64,000 nucleotides of DNA, from the NCBI GenBank assembly GCA_015065975.1, contig SVPG01000002.1, positions 1 through 64,000 of the forward strand. The letters are read 5' to 3'. Made by a program: the position numbers and the translations under genes. Every line of letters begins with the position of its first letter. The stretch's first letter is position 1. This DNA comes from Oscillospiraceae bacterium. Its GTDB lineage: Bacteria > Bacillota > Clostridia > Oscillospirales > Acutalibacteraceae. The notes under the pieces are model-generated. The model was not told the origin of the DNA and made no database searches. It saw only the letters and a program-made list of their open reading frames with translations. This document shows positions 44,551 through 53,495 of the stretch, piece after piece.

Positions 44551-45780
44551 TTATTCTATTTCACTTGTTTCTTCCTCTTCACACGGCTCTTCGGATATTT
44601 CTTCTTCAGACACCGTGTCATCAGCCTCTTCTATTTCGGGCTGCTCGGTTTGCTTTCTCTTTCTTTTTATCTCAACAACCACGGCAAAAACCACGAGAGC
44701 TCCGATTATAATGCCGATAACGGTCACGGGAACAAAGCTCTTATACCGCTCCCACAAAGCATTTTTCACCTTTGACCAACTGACCGATTCCATGATGGTT
44801 TCCATCAGTCTGAGGTTTTCCTCGGAAAGCTCCTGCCCTATCGGCGCTTCACCGTCGGGATGTTCGATGAGCACGAAAATAAAACGCTGACCGTTAATTA
44901 TCGTCGTATATTCAAGGCGGTTTTCAACCGTCTCCAGGGTATCCACTCTGCAAAACGCCTTTATGAACACAGCCTGATTATGCTTATACACTTCACAGTT
45001 GTGATATTTTACCCCCTGAACCGCTTCATCAGAGGCGCCGTAGTTTTCAAACTCGTCAACACGAAGTCTGAGTTCTTCATCTGTCAGAAGATTCATATCG
45101 TACACCGCCCAGGTACCGTCATCCTCCTCCATATAGACAACAAGCTCGGTCGTCATACCGTCTCCGCTTTTCCATACGGCATTGAAGTAAATATCATTGC
45201 GTCGGTATGCAGCCTCAAGCTCACCTTCGGTCATACCGTACACCTCAAGAAGCTCAAAATCAGACGAAACATCTCTTCCCGTACAATATGCATCACCGGG
45301 GATTTCGACACTCAAAAAAAGCTCTTCTATATCAAAACGCTGTACCTTGTCCGACAAATCCGAAGGCTCCTCGGCCTGGTTTTCCTGAACAACACCTGCG
45401 GCACTCTGATCGGGCGGAACATCTGTTATCTCTGTATCTTCAATAACATCACCGAACTGGGCACTGTCATTTATCTGAGACTCCGAGGATTCATACAGTA
45501 TTTCCTCATCATTTAACATCGGTGCATATGCCGCAGAATCACCGCTGTTCATCATCGACGGCAGAACAGCGATCATTCCGACTGCAACAACAACAGCTGC
45601 TGCCGCCGCGAGAACTCTTATTACTGTTTTTGAAACGGAGTTCTTTTTTGTTTCCGTTTCGATTATCTCTTCCTGCGTTCCACTCTGCGCCTCTATACGC
45701 GCAAGGACATCACCAAAGTCAAGTTTTATATCCTGTTCAAGTTCTTCCTTTACCAGAGCTTCAATTCTCTCGTCGTTCAC
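44551..45780 (-). CDS. Membrane protein, putative anti-sigma factor (two-pass)
   Basis: Encoded directly after an ECF sigma factor with a 4-base overlap. N-terminal cytoplasmic part (about 1-50, EALVKEELEQDIKLDFGDVLARIEA) is the right size for a sigma-binding domain, followed by a membrane helix (about 51-72), a long outer domain with aromatic/acidic residues to about 360, a second helix (about 362-382) and an acidic C-terminal tail. Two-helix topology with a large outside domain suits a sensor of envelope stress. No zinc-type HxxxCxxC anti-sigma motif is seen. The outer part is DUF4367-like in feel but not assigned. Confidence 0.65.
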   Translation of the reverse strand: MNDERIEALVKEELEQDIKLDFGDVLARIEAQSGTQEEIIETETKKNSVSKTVIRVLAAAAAVVVAVGMIAVLPSMMNSGDSAAYAPMLNDEEILYESSESQINDSAQFGDVIEDTEITDVPPDQSAAGVVQENQAEEPSDLSDKVQRFDIEELFLSVEIPGDAYCTGRDVSSDFELLEVYGMTEGELEAAYRRNDIYFNAVWKSGDGMTTELVVYMEEDDGTWAVYDMNLLTDEELRLRVDEFENYGASDEAVQGVKYHNCEVYKHNQAVFIKAFCRVDTLETVENRLEYTTIINGQRFIFVLIEHPDGEAPIGQELSEENLRLMETIMESVSWSKVKNALWERYKSFVPVTVIGIIIGALVVFAVVVEIKRKRKQTEQPEIEEADDTVSEEEISEEPCEEEETSEIE

Positions 45781-46307
45781 TGTGCCACCTCCGTTCCTAT
45801 ATATTTTTTCATTTTTTTAAGCGCCTGCGAGTGACGCCATTTTACCGTTCCCTCAGGCTGATCGAGCATCTGTGCTATCTCGTTCATCTTCATACCGCTG
45901 ACTGCGTGCAGTACAAAAACCTCACGTTCACTTTCGGAAAGTCTGCTGACCGCATCGGAAATAACCGTCTTGTCGACAGCAGTATCTTCAACCGAAGCTG
46001 CAGAATCGATATTCTCATCGAGAGGCTCGTATGTACTGCTTTTTCGTGACAATGCGTCCATTGTAAGATTCCTTGCAATGCGCATTATCCACGCAACGCC
46101 GAATCGCTGCGGTCTGAATTTCTTTGCACCGCTGTAAACCCTGACGAATGTATCCTGCATAACGTCCTCAGCCGTCTGTCGGTTTTGTGACAGGGACAAT
46201 GCATACGCGTAAACCTGTTTTGCCAGCGCATTATACAGCTCTTCAAGTGCCGCCATATCACCGCCGGCCACTCTGAGAATCAGAGCATCCGCCTGCATAT
46301 GTGTCAT
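45777..46307 (-). CDS. ECF-type RNA polymerase sigma factor
   Basis: Sigma-70 family protein with region 2 (VYAYALSLSQNRQTAEDVMQDTFVRVYSGAKKF) near residues 31-63 and region 4 helix-turn-helix (LSESEREVFVLHAVSGMKMNEIAQMLDQPEGTVKWRHSQALKKM) near 122-165. Regions 1 and 3 are absent, as usual. The gene overlaps the downstream membrane gene by four bases, a typical sigma/anti-sigma arrangement. A palindrome ATGCCAA-N5-TTGGCAT lies just upstream of its start. Confidence 0.95.
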   Translation of the reverse strand: MTHMQADALILRVAGGDMAALEELYNALAKQVYAYALSLSQNRQTAEDVMQDTFVRVYSGAKKFRPQRFGVAWIMRIARNLTMDALSRKSSTYEPLDENIDSAASVEDTAVDKTVISDAVSRLSESEREVFVLHAVSGMKMNEIAQMLDQPEGTVKWRHSQALKKMKKYIGTEVAQ

Positions 46308-46338
46308 ATTTACCTCCCTTGATAATTTAACTTTGAAA

Positions 46339-46357
46339 ATGCCAAAAAGGTTGGCAT
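46339..46357 (-). promoter_or_regulatory. Palindrome upstream of the ECF sigma gene
   Basis: ATGCCAA-AAAGG-TTGGCAT, a perfect 7-bp inverted repeat with a 5-base spacer, 32 bases before the start codon. Could be an operator or a 5'-leader hairpin. I do not recognise the binding protein. Confidence 0.5.
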
Positions 46358-46449
46358 ATCTGTTTATTTATTCTACAATATTTATCCATAAAATTCTACA
46401 CAATAATCCTGCTTATTTTCAAAAAAGCTCTCGAATTAAGTTATTTTTA

Positions 46450-46458
46450 TGCTATAAT
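46450..46458 (+). promoter_or_regulatory. Extended -10 promoter of the dnaD-dnaC unit
   Basis: TGC-TATAAT (46450-46458) with a weak -35; 32 bases before the dnaD-like start. Confidence 0.55.
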
Positions 46459-46489
46459 AAGTATTACTCTTTTATTAGGAATGATTTTT

Positions 46490-47536
46490 TTGAGTTTTAT
46501 GATACCTCTCGGATCCTGGCGCTCGGTATTTGCCGTACCGTCAGAGGTCGTTGATAAGCATCTGCGCCTTGCAGGTGCAGCACAGCTCAAGGTTCTCCTT
46601 TTTCTTCTAAGGCACAGCGACTGCCCAATTGAGGTCGATATGCTTGCCGAAAATATAGGCATACGCGTTGAAGACGCGAAGGACGCTGTCGAATACTGGG
46701 TTCACTGCGGTCTTCTGTGCGACTGCGGTACTTCCCTTTCTCCCGCAGGAACTCAGGCACCTTCTCAGTTTATCAGACCTGAGCCCGCCGCGCCGATCGC
46801 CGCTCAGCCCGAACAGCAGCCTGTGCAGAAGCCTGCCAAAAAGGAACGTGTCCGTTATTCTTACAGCGAGTGTGCTCAGATACTTGCCGAGGACGATTCC
46901 ATTGCTCAGATGCTCCCGGTTATCGAGGGAATACTCGACAAGCAGCTCAACCATACCGAGATTGCAACCTATGTCACAATAGTTCGCTGGTACGGTCTGC
47001 AGCCCGATTGTCTTGCAATGCTTGTAAGCTACTGTAAAAGCATCGGAAAACCGAGCTCAAATTACATCGAAGCAACGGCCAGAGGCTGGTCAGAGGACGA
47101 TATTACCACGATAGGTAAAGCTGAGGAGAAAATCGCCCGTCTGACAAAGGTCAGAACGGCCTGGAACTCCGTCAGAAATGCTCTCGATATCCCCGAAAGA
47201 AAGCCGACCGCAAAAGAAGAAGAATACTGTATGCGCTGGCTCAACGAATGGTGTCTCGGAATCGATGTTATCAAGCTCGCATACGAAAAATGTGTTGATG
47301 CAAAAGGCAAGCTCTCCTTTGCTTATATGAACGGGATAATAAAGAGCTGGTACGAGCGCGGTGCTCTCACCGTCGCTCAGATAAAGGCTCTTCCTGCAGA
47401 AAACAAGGACAAGCCGAAATCCGACAGCTCATCTGGCAACAAGAGCTCCGATTCGGGACGCTACTCTCCCACATACAATATCAGCGAAATTGAAGAAATG
47501 CTGGACGATGACTGGCTTGATTCAAGCGGATCCTGA
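46490..47536 (+). CDS. DnaD-domain replication initiation protein
   Basis: Primosome protein that helps load the replicative helicase. Residues 1-75 are winged-helix-like (FAVPSEVVDKHLRLAGAAQLKVLLFLLRH). Two DnaD/DnaB-type helical domains follow: YSYSECAQILAEDDSIAQMLPVIEGIL to ARGWSEDDI (about 115-210) and NEWCLGIDVIKLAYEKC to IKSWYERGALTVAQI (about 245-295). I start it at TTG 46490: AGGA stands nine bases upstream, and MSFMIPLG fits the family start. The open frame's ATG at 46481 would overlap the ribosome site. The C-terminus is disordered, then acidic. Upstream of dnaC by 28 bases. Confidence 0.88.
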   Translation: MSFMIPLGSWRSVFAVPSEVVDKHLRLAGAAQLKVLLFLLRHSDCPIEVDMLAENIGIRVEDAKDAVEYWVHCGLLCDCGTSLSPAGTQAPSQFIRPEPAAPIAAQPEQQPVQKPAKKERVRYSYSECAQILAEDDSIAQMLPVIEGILDKQLNHTEIATYVTIVRWYGLQPDCLAMLVSYCKSIGKPSSNYIEATARGWSEDDITTIGKAEEKIARLTKVRTAWNSVRNALDIPERKPTAKEEEYCMRWLNEWCLGIDVIKLAYEKCVDAKGKLSFAYMNGIIKSWYERGALTVAQIKALPAENKDKPKSDSSSGNKSSDSGRYSPTYNISEIEEMLDDDWLDSSGS

Positions 47537-47564
47537 GCAAATCACGAAGGGACTGTACATATAA

Positions 47565-48560
47565 ATGGGATTTTCTACCGAAATATACGATTCGGCTCTT
47601 TCCACAATCAGACAGCTTAAGGCTGCAGCCGAATCGGAAGCAAAAGAAAGACACCGCGTATTCTGTGAGCTTTGCCCCGAATATGCGGCACTTGAAAACG
47701 AGCTGACAAAAACAGGAAGCAGGCTGATGTGCTCGATATTTGACCCGAGTTCCGATATCGACGCCTGTGTTGCCGATCTCAAAAAGATAAACGACGAAAC
47801 TCAGAGAAAAATGCGCGATCTGCTTTCTGCAAACGGTCTTCCCGCCGATTATCTCGAACCGAAATATCATTGCAGCAAATGCAGCGATACGGGTTTTGTC
47901 GACGGAGTCAACTGTTCCTGTCTCAAATCACTCATGAAAAAGGCCGCGTTCGAACGGCTGAACATGAGCACACCTCTCGGCATCTGCACGTTTGACAGCT
48001 TTTCTCTCGAAAATTATCCCGCAGAAGCACCCGGCGGATTATCTCCGAGAAAGATAATGGAAAAGACCTATCTTCGCTGCAGAAGCTATGCTGAGAATTT
48101 TTCTCTGTCCTCCCCCAGTCTTCTTCTTCAGGGCGGAGTCGGTCTCGGAAAAACGCACCTCTCTCTTGCTATTGCGGGAAAGGTCATCGACAAGGGCTTT
48201 GACGTTCTTTACGGCTCAGCACAGAGCTTCTTCAACAAGATAGAGCGCGAGCGATTCGGAAAAGCTCAGAGCGCGGACGACACGCTCGCTCTCCTTCTGA
48301 GCGCTGACCTGCTGGTACTCGACGATCTTGGGTCTGAATTCACGACACAATTTACCGTATCTGTTCTTTATGATATTCTGAATACCCGCCTTCTCGCAGG
48401 AAAACCCACCATAATCAGCACAAATCTCAACATGGAAGGCATTGAACAGAAATATTCCGAACGAATTCTCTCCAGAATCCACGGAAACTATAACCGACTC
48501 CAGTTTGTAGGCAAGGATATGAGATTTACTCTCAGACGGGTAAAAAGCGAAAAGAACTGA
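47565..48560 (+). CDS. dnaC: DnaC/DnaI-type helicase loader ATPase
   Basis: AAA+ ATPase that loads DnaB helicase. N-terminal helical part, then a zinc-binding motif YHCSKCSDTGFVDGVNCSC near residue 102, AAA+ core with Walker A GGVGLGKTHLSL near 190 and Walker B DLLVLDDLGSEF near 246, sensor STNLNMEGIEQKYSERILSRIHG near 286. It follows the DnaD-domain gene directly, so the pair supplies two steps of primosome assembly, as in Bacillus DnaD/DnaI. Confidence 0.93.
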   Translation: MGFSTEIYDSALSTIRQLKAAAESEAKERHRVFCELCPEYAALENELTKTGSRLMCSIFDPSSDIDACVADLKKINDETQRKMRDLLSANGLPADYLEPKYHCSKCSDTGFVDGVNCSCLKSLMKKAAFERLNMSTPLGICTFDSFSLENYPAEAPGGLSPRKIMEKTYLRCRSYAENFSLSSPSLLLQGGVGLGKTHLSLAIAGKVIDKGFDVLYGSAQSFFNKIERERFGKAQSADDTLALLLSADLLVLDDLGSEFTTQFTVSVLYDILNTRLLAGKPTIISTNLNMEGIEQKYSERILSRIHGNYNRLQFVGKDMRFTLRRVKSEKN

Positions 48561-48565
48561 AAACT

Positions 48566-48597
48566 GTCAGCCCTGCGGTCATAGCGCTGCAGGGCTG
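48566..48597 (+). terminator. Hairpin after dnaC (weak terminator)
   Basis: Arms CAGCCCTGC and GCAGGGCTG with a 12-base loop; the following bases (TATCTACTGATATTTT) are only moderately T-rich. Confidence 0.5.
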
Positions 48598-48663
48598 TAT
48601 CTACTGATATTTTCGAAACAGATAAGTATAATATTAAATAACAAACTTTCAAGGAATGATATT

Positions 48664-49995
48664 ATGAACAAGGCTCGCAGCAAAAAAATCCCTAAAACCT
48701 GTACCGACCTTTTTGATTTTATAAAAAAGAGTCCCAGCTGCTATCACGCGATCGATACCGTAAAAAACACACTGATCTCAAACGGCTATACCCTCCTTTG
48801 CGAAGGTCAGAACTGGAATCTTTCCGAAGGCGGTAAGTATTTTGTTATAAGAAATCTTTCCTCGGTTATAGCATTTCGCATACCGAAGTCCGATTACAAC
48901 GGATTTATGATCGCCGCATCTCACAGCGACAGTCCCACCTTCCGCATAAAAGACGCATCGCAGATAAAGGGAAGCGACGGATATGTTCAGCTTTGTGTCG
49001 AGCGTTACGGCGGCATGATTTACTCAACATGGCTCGACCGCCCTCTCTCCGCCGCGGGAAGAGTTGTCGTTGAGACTGAAAACGGCATAGAAACACGGCT
49101 CGTCAACATCGACCGCGACCTTCTGCTCATTCCCAATGTTGCAATTCATATGAACCGCAATCTGAACGACAACGCATCATACAACCCTGCTGTTGACCTT
49201 CTTCCGCTGTTTGGAAGCGGCGATAAATGCACCTCTTTTTCACAGATCGTGGCAAAGGCCGCAAAAACAGACAAAGATAAGATAATCGGTACGGATATGT
49301 ATCTTTACAACAGGCAGGAAGGCACTGTATGGGGTGCGGACAACGAGTTCATCTCCGCCCCGAGGCTCGACGATCTTGAATGTGTCTTTGCAACCCTCGA
49401 GGGATTTCTTGAGTCGGATGACAGCGACAGTATCCCGATGCTTTGCGTATTTGACAACGAGGAGGTCGGCAGTGCAACAAAGCAGGGAGCCGCTTCAACA
49501 TTCCTCTCTGACATTCTGACACGTATAAACGAAGCCTTCGGTAAATCCGCTTCCGAGCTTAAAAGGACTCTGTCCAACAGTTTTCTGGTATCTGCCGACA
49601 ATGCACACGCCGTACACCCCAACCATCCCGAATATGCAGACAAAACCAACCGTCCTGTCATGAACGGCGGTATAGTCATAAAATTCAGCGCTGCTCAAAG
49701 ATATACCACAGATGCAGTTTCAAATGCTCTGTTCAGGAAACTCTGCGATACTGCTGATGTTCCCGTTCAGATATACACAAACCGCGCCGATATTCCCGGC
49801 GGCTCCACACTCGGAAATATCGTAATGTCGCAGGTATCGGTCAACAGCGTTGATATCGGTCTTGCCCAGCTTGCCATGCATTCCTCATATGAGACTGCGG
49901 GTATCCGAGACATCGATTATCTCATAAAAGCAATGACAGCATTCTTCGAAAAATCAATCGTCTGTGAAGATATAGGAAACTATACCATTAAATAA
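48664..49995 (+). CDS. M18-family aminopeptidase (aspartyl aminopeptidase-like)
   Basis: Cytoplasmic zinc aminopeptidase releasing N-terminal acidic or other residues from peptides. Metal and catalytic motifs: ASHSDSPTFRIK near residue 79, WGADNEFISAPRLDDL near 222, CVFDNEEVGSATKQGA near 260 and C-terminal VVMSQVSV and QLAMHSSYETAG. Length 443 is typical of the bacterial M18 family. Own promoter region with TATAAT at 48627-48632, -35 weak. Bidirectional terminator follows. Confidence 0.94.
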   Translation: MNKARSKKIPKTCTDLFDFIKKSPSCYHAIDTVKNTLISNGYTLLCEGQNWNLSEGGKYFVIRNLSSVIAFRIPKSDYNGFMIAASHSDSPTFRIKDASQIKGSDGYVQLCVERYGGMIYSTWLDRPLSAAGRVVVETENGIETRLVNIDRDLLLIPNVAIHMNRNLNDNASYNPAVDLLPLFGSGDKCTSFSQIVAKAAKTDKDKIIGTDMYLYNRQEGTVWGADNEFISAPRLDDLECVFATLEGFLESDDSDSIPMLCVFDNEEVGSATKQGAASTFLSDILTRINEAFGKSASELKRTLSNSFLVSADNAHAVHPNHPEYADKTNRPVMNGGIVIKFSAAQRYTTDAVSNALFRKLCDTADVPVQIYTNRADIPGGSTLGNIVMSQVSVNSVDIGLAQLAMHSSYETAGIRDIDYLIKAMTAFFEKSIVCEDIGNYTIK

Positions 49996-50000
49996 AAAAA

Positions 50001-50030
50001 GCAACTGAAGCGCCAAAACGCTTCAGTTGC
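50001..50030. terminator. Bidirectional terminator between the M18 peptidase and DUF1934
   Basis: 12-bp stem GCAACTGAAGCG/CGCTTCAGTTGC, loop CCAAAA, with A7 before and T7 after. Confidence 0.93.
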
Positions 50031-50035
50031 TTTTT

Positions 50036-50452
50036 TTATTCGCATGTTTCTTTGACAGACATTATAATCGTGTTTTTCGATACGGCGCCTCCGAGATCAA
50101 TACGATAGGAAAGATTGACGGTTCCTCCGTTTTCCGAAAGACTGCACGAAACACGGTCAGCAAAATAATCAATAAGTATCATATTCTCGCCAAGCTCGTA
50201 TCTGTCCGAGCCTGCCATACCCTCTCGGAGAAGCAGGTTGAGCTGTACCGCACCGCTTCTGTTTACCTCAACAGTATCGCCCGACGCCGTTATAACGGTA
50301 TGGGTCGGCACACCGTCCTCACCGTATTCGTCATATATTATTTTTGCTTCATTTTCGGAATATGAATACTGAGCAGGACAGGTCATCTCGATGGAATCCT
50401 TCTCCCCGTCCATTTCAAAAATCGTGTTGAGACTGAGCAAAAACTGAGCCAT
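50036..50452 (-). CDS. DUF1934-family protein (YwiB-like)
   Basis: 138-residue beta-rich protein of the DUF1934 family (calycin-type barrel by known family structures). Seen: IIYDEYGEDGVPTHTVI, VNRSGAVQLNLLLREG, GENMILIDYFADRVSCSL and LSYRIDLGGAVSKNTIIMSV. Function unknown; the Bacillus homologue is YwiB. Last gene of the ddl-murI-DUF1934 unit, 11 bases after murI. Confidence 0.88.
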   Translation of the reverse strand: MAQFLLSLNTIFEMDGEKDSIEMTCPAQYSYSENEAKIIYDEYGEDGVPTHTVITASGDTVEVNRSGAVQLNLLLREGMAGSDRYELGENMILIDYFADRVSCSLSENGGTVNLSYRIDLGGAVSKNTIIMSVKETCE

Positions 50453-50463
50453 AACGTCCTCCG

Positions 50464-51285
50464 TTAAAGTGAATGAATATCAACTCTGTCAACGCTTCCA
50501 GAGATATCCTCTCCGAGGAATGTTCCCGCAACAACAGAAAAATCATCGGTGCGGTCGCTGACGTAATAGCTGTATTTTCCCGACTTGCCGTCTTTGCAGA
50601 GCATATCGTTCTCACCGAGGAGCGACGCTGCATATCTGGCAGTTTCGGCACCAGCGTCTATAAGAGTAACACTTTCTCCGAGAACCTTGGAAATAATCGG
50701 AGCAAGTATCGGGAAATGAGTACAGCCTAAAATAAGCGTATCTATTCCGTTTTCCATCATCGGTTCGAGATATCTTCTGACGACGATTTCGGGAAGCGGA
50801 TCATCAATACCGACAAAACCATTCTCAACAACGGGCACAAAGAGCGAGCAGGCTTTTTCGAAAAGCTGCGCATCGGGTGCAAGAGCACCGATCTCTTTGA
50901 CGTATGACTTTGAAGATATCGTTGCCTGAGTTCCCGTGATACCGATCTTTCCGTTCTTTGTAGCCTTCACAGCGGCCGCTGCCGCAGGTTTTACCACTCC
51001 GGTAAAAGGTACGCTCACATCAACACCGTCGCCGAGTATAGAGCTGACGGTACCGCAGGCAGCTATAATCATCTTGACATTTTTCGAAAGCAGAAATCTC
51101 ATATCCTGCTGTGCATATCTCAGGATAGTATCACGGCTTCTCGTTCCGTAAGGAACTCTGCCCGTATCTCCGAAATATACTATATCCTCACAGGGAAGAA
51201 GCTTTTTAAGCTCACGGACAACGGTCAGTCCGCCGAGTCCGGAATCAAACACGCCAATCGGAGAGCGATCCATTTCTTTGATCAT
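50464..51285 (-). CDS. murI: Glutamate racemase
   Basis: Makes D-glutamate for peptidoglycan. Conserved motifs VFDSGLGGLTV near residue 12, IIAACGTVSS near 74 (first catalytic Cys), LGCTHFPILAP near 183 (second catalytic Cys) and IDAGAETARYAASLL near 208. Length 273 is normal. A basic/hydrophobic N-terminus precedes. It is 11 bases downstream of ddl, joining D-Glu and D-Ala-D-Ala production. Confidence 0.96.
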   Translation of the reverse strand: MIKEMDRSPIGVFDSGLGGLTVVRELKKLLPCEDIVYFGDTGRVPYGTRSRDTILRYAQQDMRFLLSKNVKMIIAACGTVSSILGDGVDVSVPFTGVVKPAAAAAVKATKNGKIGITGTQATISSKSYVKEIGALAPDAQLFEKACSLFVPVVENGFVGIDDPLPEIVVRRYLEPMMENGIDTLILGCTHFPILAPIISKVLGESVTLIDAGAETARYAASLLGENDMLCKDGKSGKYSYYVSDRTDDFSVVAGTFLGEDISGSVDRVDIHSL

Positions 51286-51296
51286 ACCTTTCAGGT

Positions 51297-52397
51297 TTAT
51301 TCCTTTTCTGTAGAGATCCTTTCGTTCTCCATTCGCTCTATTGCAAGAGTTATCAGACGGTCAACAAGCTGAGCGTTGTCAATACCGTCGGTAGCCATGA
51401 GTTTGGGGTACATACTGATGGGAGTGAATCCGGGAAGAGTATTCGGCTCGTTGAGCATAACCTCACCGTCACTCTTTCTTACAAAGAAGTCCATTCTTGT
51501 AAGACCCGAGCAGCCGAGAGCTCTGTAAGCCATTGCTGCACGCTCCTTGATGGTAGCGATAGTTTTATCATCAAGTCTTGCGGGAATATAAAGCTTAGAC
51601 TCGACATTATTATACTTTGCGTCATAGTCATACCACTCGGTTGCAGGTACGATCTCGCCGACTGTTGAAACCGTGATATCGTCATCGTTTCCGAGGACGG
51701 CACATTCAACCTCAGCGCCGACAACGCCCGCCTCAATTACGATCTTTCTGTCGTGACGGCATGCCTTCTCAACAGCCGCACCGAGCTCTTCACGGTCGGC
51801 ACATTTCGAAATACCGACAGACGAACCTGCATTTGCGGGCTTTACAAAGCAGGGATATCCGAGATTCTCTTCAATAGCTTTTATGTATTTTTCGCTGCTC
51901 TTTTCCCAGTCAGCTGCATAGAACCAGACAAAAGCTGCCTGCGGAATACCGCTGTACTCGAGAATAGTATTTGTGAGAGCCTTATCCATACATACAGCCG
52001 AAGATGCACAGTCACAACCTACATAAGGAATTCCCGAGAGTTCGAGAAGTCCCTGCATCGTTCCGTCTTCACCGTTCTTTCCGTGAAGCTCGGGGAAAAC
52101 AGCATCGAGATATATTGTCTCAACACCCGACTCGCGCATAACAAGCAGACCGTGAGTCTTTGAATCGGGAGAAATGACAGCGGGAGTCTTCTTGTCGGAC
52201 TTTTCCCAGCTTCCGTCCTTTATGAGTGCGGGATCGCCCTCGTAAAGGAACCACTGACCATCTTTTGTTATACCTACAATGACAACATCATATTTATCCC
52301 TCGGTATGTTGTTGATAACCATTGTTGCAGACATACGGGAAACTTCATGCTCGGAGGATCTTCCTCCAAAAAGAATTGCAACTGTTTTTTTACTCAT
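51297..52397 (-). CDS. ddl: D-alanine--D-alanine ligase
   Basis: ATP-grasp ligase. Motifs: ILFGGRSSEHEVS near residue 9, FPELHGKNGEDGTMQGLLEL near 86, PCFVKPANAGSSVGISKC near 177, omega loop with TEWYDYDAKY (Tyr characteristic of D-Ala rather than D-lactate ligases) near 243, MLNEPNTLPGFTPISMYPKL near 324. Length 366 is normal. Gene order ddl-murI-DUF1934, one promoter (52436-52464). Confidence 0.95.
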   Translation of the reverse strand: MSKKTVAILFGGRSSEHEVSRMSATMVINNIPRDKYDVVIVGITKDGQWFLYEGDPALIKDGSWEKSDKKTPAVISPDSKTHGLLVMRESGVETIYLDAVFPELHGKNGEDGTMQGLLELSGIPYVGCDCASSAVCMDKALTNTILEYSGIPQAAFVWFYAADWEKSSEKYIKAIEENLGYPCFVKPANAGSSVGISKCADREELGAAVEKACRHDRKIVIEAGVVGAEVECAVLGNDDDITVSTVGEIVPATEWYDYDAKYNNVESKLYIPARLDDKTIATIKERAAMAYRALGCSGLTRMDFFVRKSDGEVMLNEPNTLPGFTPISMYPKLMATDGIDNAQLVDRLITLAIERMENERISTEKE

Positions 52398-52435
52398 AAC
52401 AACCTCTCATAACATATAAAGTTTTTCAATTAAAT

Positions 52436-52464
52436 ATAATACCACATTCTTCGCAGTATTACAA
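52436..52464 (-). promoter_or_regulatory. Promoter of ddl-murI-DUF1934
   Basis: TTGTAA (52464-52459), 17 bases, TGG-TATTAT (52441-52436). Confidence 0.75.
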
Positions 52465-52492
52465 AAAACGCATTGTAAATTTTAATTGCAAA

Positions 52493-53356
52493 TTACGAAT
52501 TTTCCTCTTCAACGGGCTCTGATTTTTCCTTGAATGTTATCTTATGTACAAGTCCGTCATACTTTTTCTTGAAATGATGCCTTACATCATAGGACTTTTC
52601 GCATCTCTGGCAGACATATTCGGCACAGATGCTTCGGCTTCTTGACTTGAGCTTTGTGAGCCGTTTCATGAATCTGCCGCACCCGGGACATTTTACCTTA
52701 TAGGAAACATCGGCAAGAAGCGGACTGTTTATATCGCTGACCGTGAACTGTCTGAAGGTTATTCTGTCGTAAAAGCTCTTATCAGCCTTCGATGCAAGCT
52801 TATTGAACGCTTCATCATTCCACAGATTTTTAATACACTTTGCGGTTACAACACTGTCATCAAGCGCTCTGTGCATATCCATATCCGCGCAATCGACTCC
52901 TGCCATCTGTGCAACCATACTCAGCCCCGGCTGCTGACCGCCGTCAATTTCAAGAACAGACTGACACAGTGCCTGAGCGTCACAGTAATTCTTGATTACG
53001 GACAGCCTGTCTGTCATATTGTAGAATTTCAGATTTTCGATCAGAACAAGTATATCCCCTGTTCCCCATGACATAAAACAGTTTTCGCCGTCTCCCACCC
53101 ATTTCGTAAAATCATCCAATGCCTGAGAAAAAACGACACCCGCTCTTACATCGTCGTTGGATATATTTGTGAGCCTCTTGACTCTGCCGGTAAGCTTTTT
53201 ATGGTGAACCGGTCGAATAAGCGTTCTGAAACTGCTGACATAGTTCAGATCATCATCAAGCTTTACACCGCCGAGCTCTATCAGTTCATTAAAATATTCC
53301 TTTGTGATACGGGAAATTGTTCCGTTCCATTCAAAGTCAATAATAATATACTCCAT
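52493..53356 (-). CDS. DEDDh 3'-5' exonuclease with C-terminal zinc ribbon
   Basis: Residues 3-185 form a DnaQ/ERI1-like exonuclease: IIDFEWNG (Asp, Glu), then DDFTKWVGDGENCFMSWGTGD, and MDMHRALDDSVVTAKCI (His and two Asp). The C-terminal ~75 residues contain CPGCG and CQRCEK pairs, a zinc ribbon, plus a KKKYDGLVHKITF segment. This combination occurs as a stand-alone exonuclease in Clostridia; substrate RNA or DNA is not known. Single-gene unit upstream of the LURP-one-like gene. Confidence 0.88.
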   Translation of the reverse strand: MEYIIIDFEWNGTISRITKEYFNELIELGGVKLDDDLNYVSSFRTLIRPVHHKKLTGRVKRLTNISNDDVRAGVVFSQALDDFTKWVGDGENCFMSWGTGDILVLIENLKFYNMTDRLSVIKNYCDAQALCQSVLEIDGGQQPGLSMVAQMAGVDCADMDMHRALDDSVVTAKCIKNLWNDEAFNKLASKADKSFYDRITFRQFTVSDINSPLLADVSYKVKCPGCGRFMKRLTKLKSRSRSICAEYVCQRCEKSYDVRHHFKKKYDGLVHKITFKEKSEPVEEENS

Positions 53357-53455
53357 TTGCTTCCTCTTGCGATAGATTATATGTTATTTCCTAAATCTTC
53401 CTTTTCTGAATATTATATCACAATATATATTATAATGCACTACAAAGCAACAAAA

Positions 53456-53481
53456 ATGCTCCCCATATTTCAGGAGAGCAT
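53456..53481 (-). terminator. Terminator of the LURP-one-like gene
   Basis: Arms ATGCTC and GAGCAT with inner CC/GG pairs, followed on the minus strand by TTTTTG, about 15 bases beyond the stop at 53496. Confidence 0.75.
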
Positions 53482-53495
53482 CTATACATTTTTTG

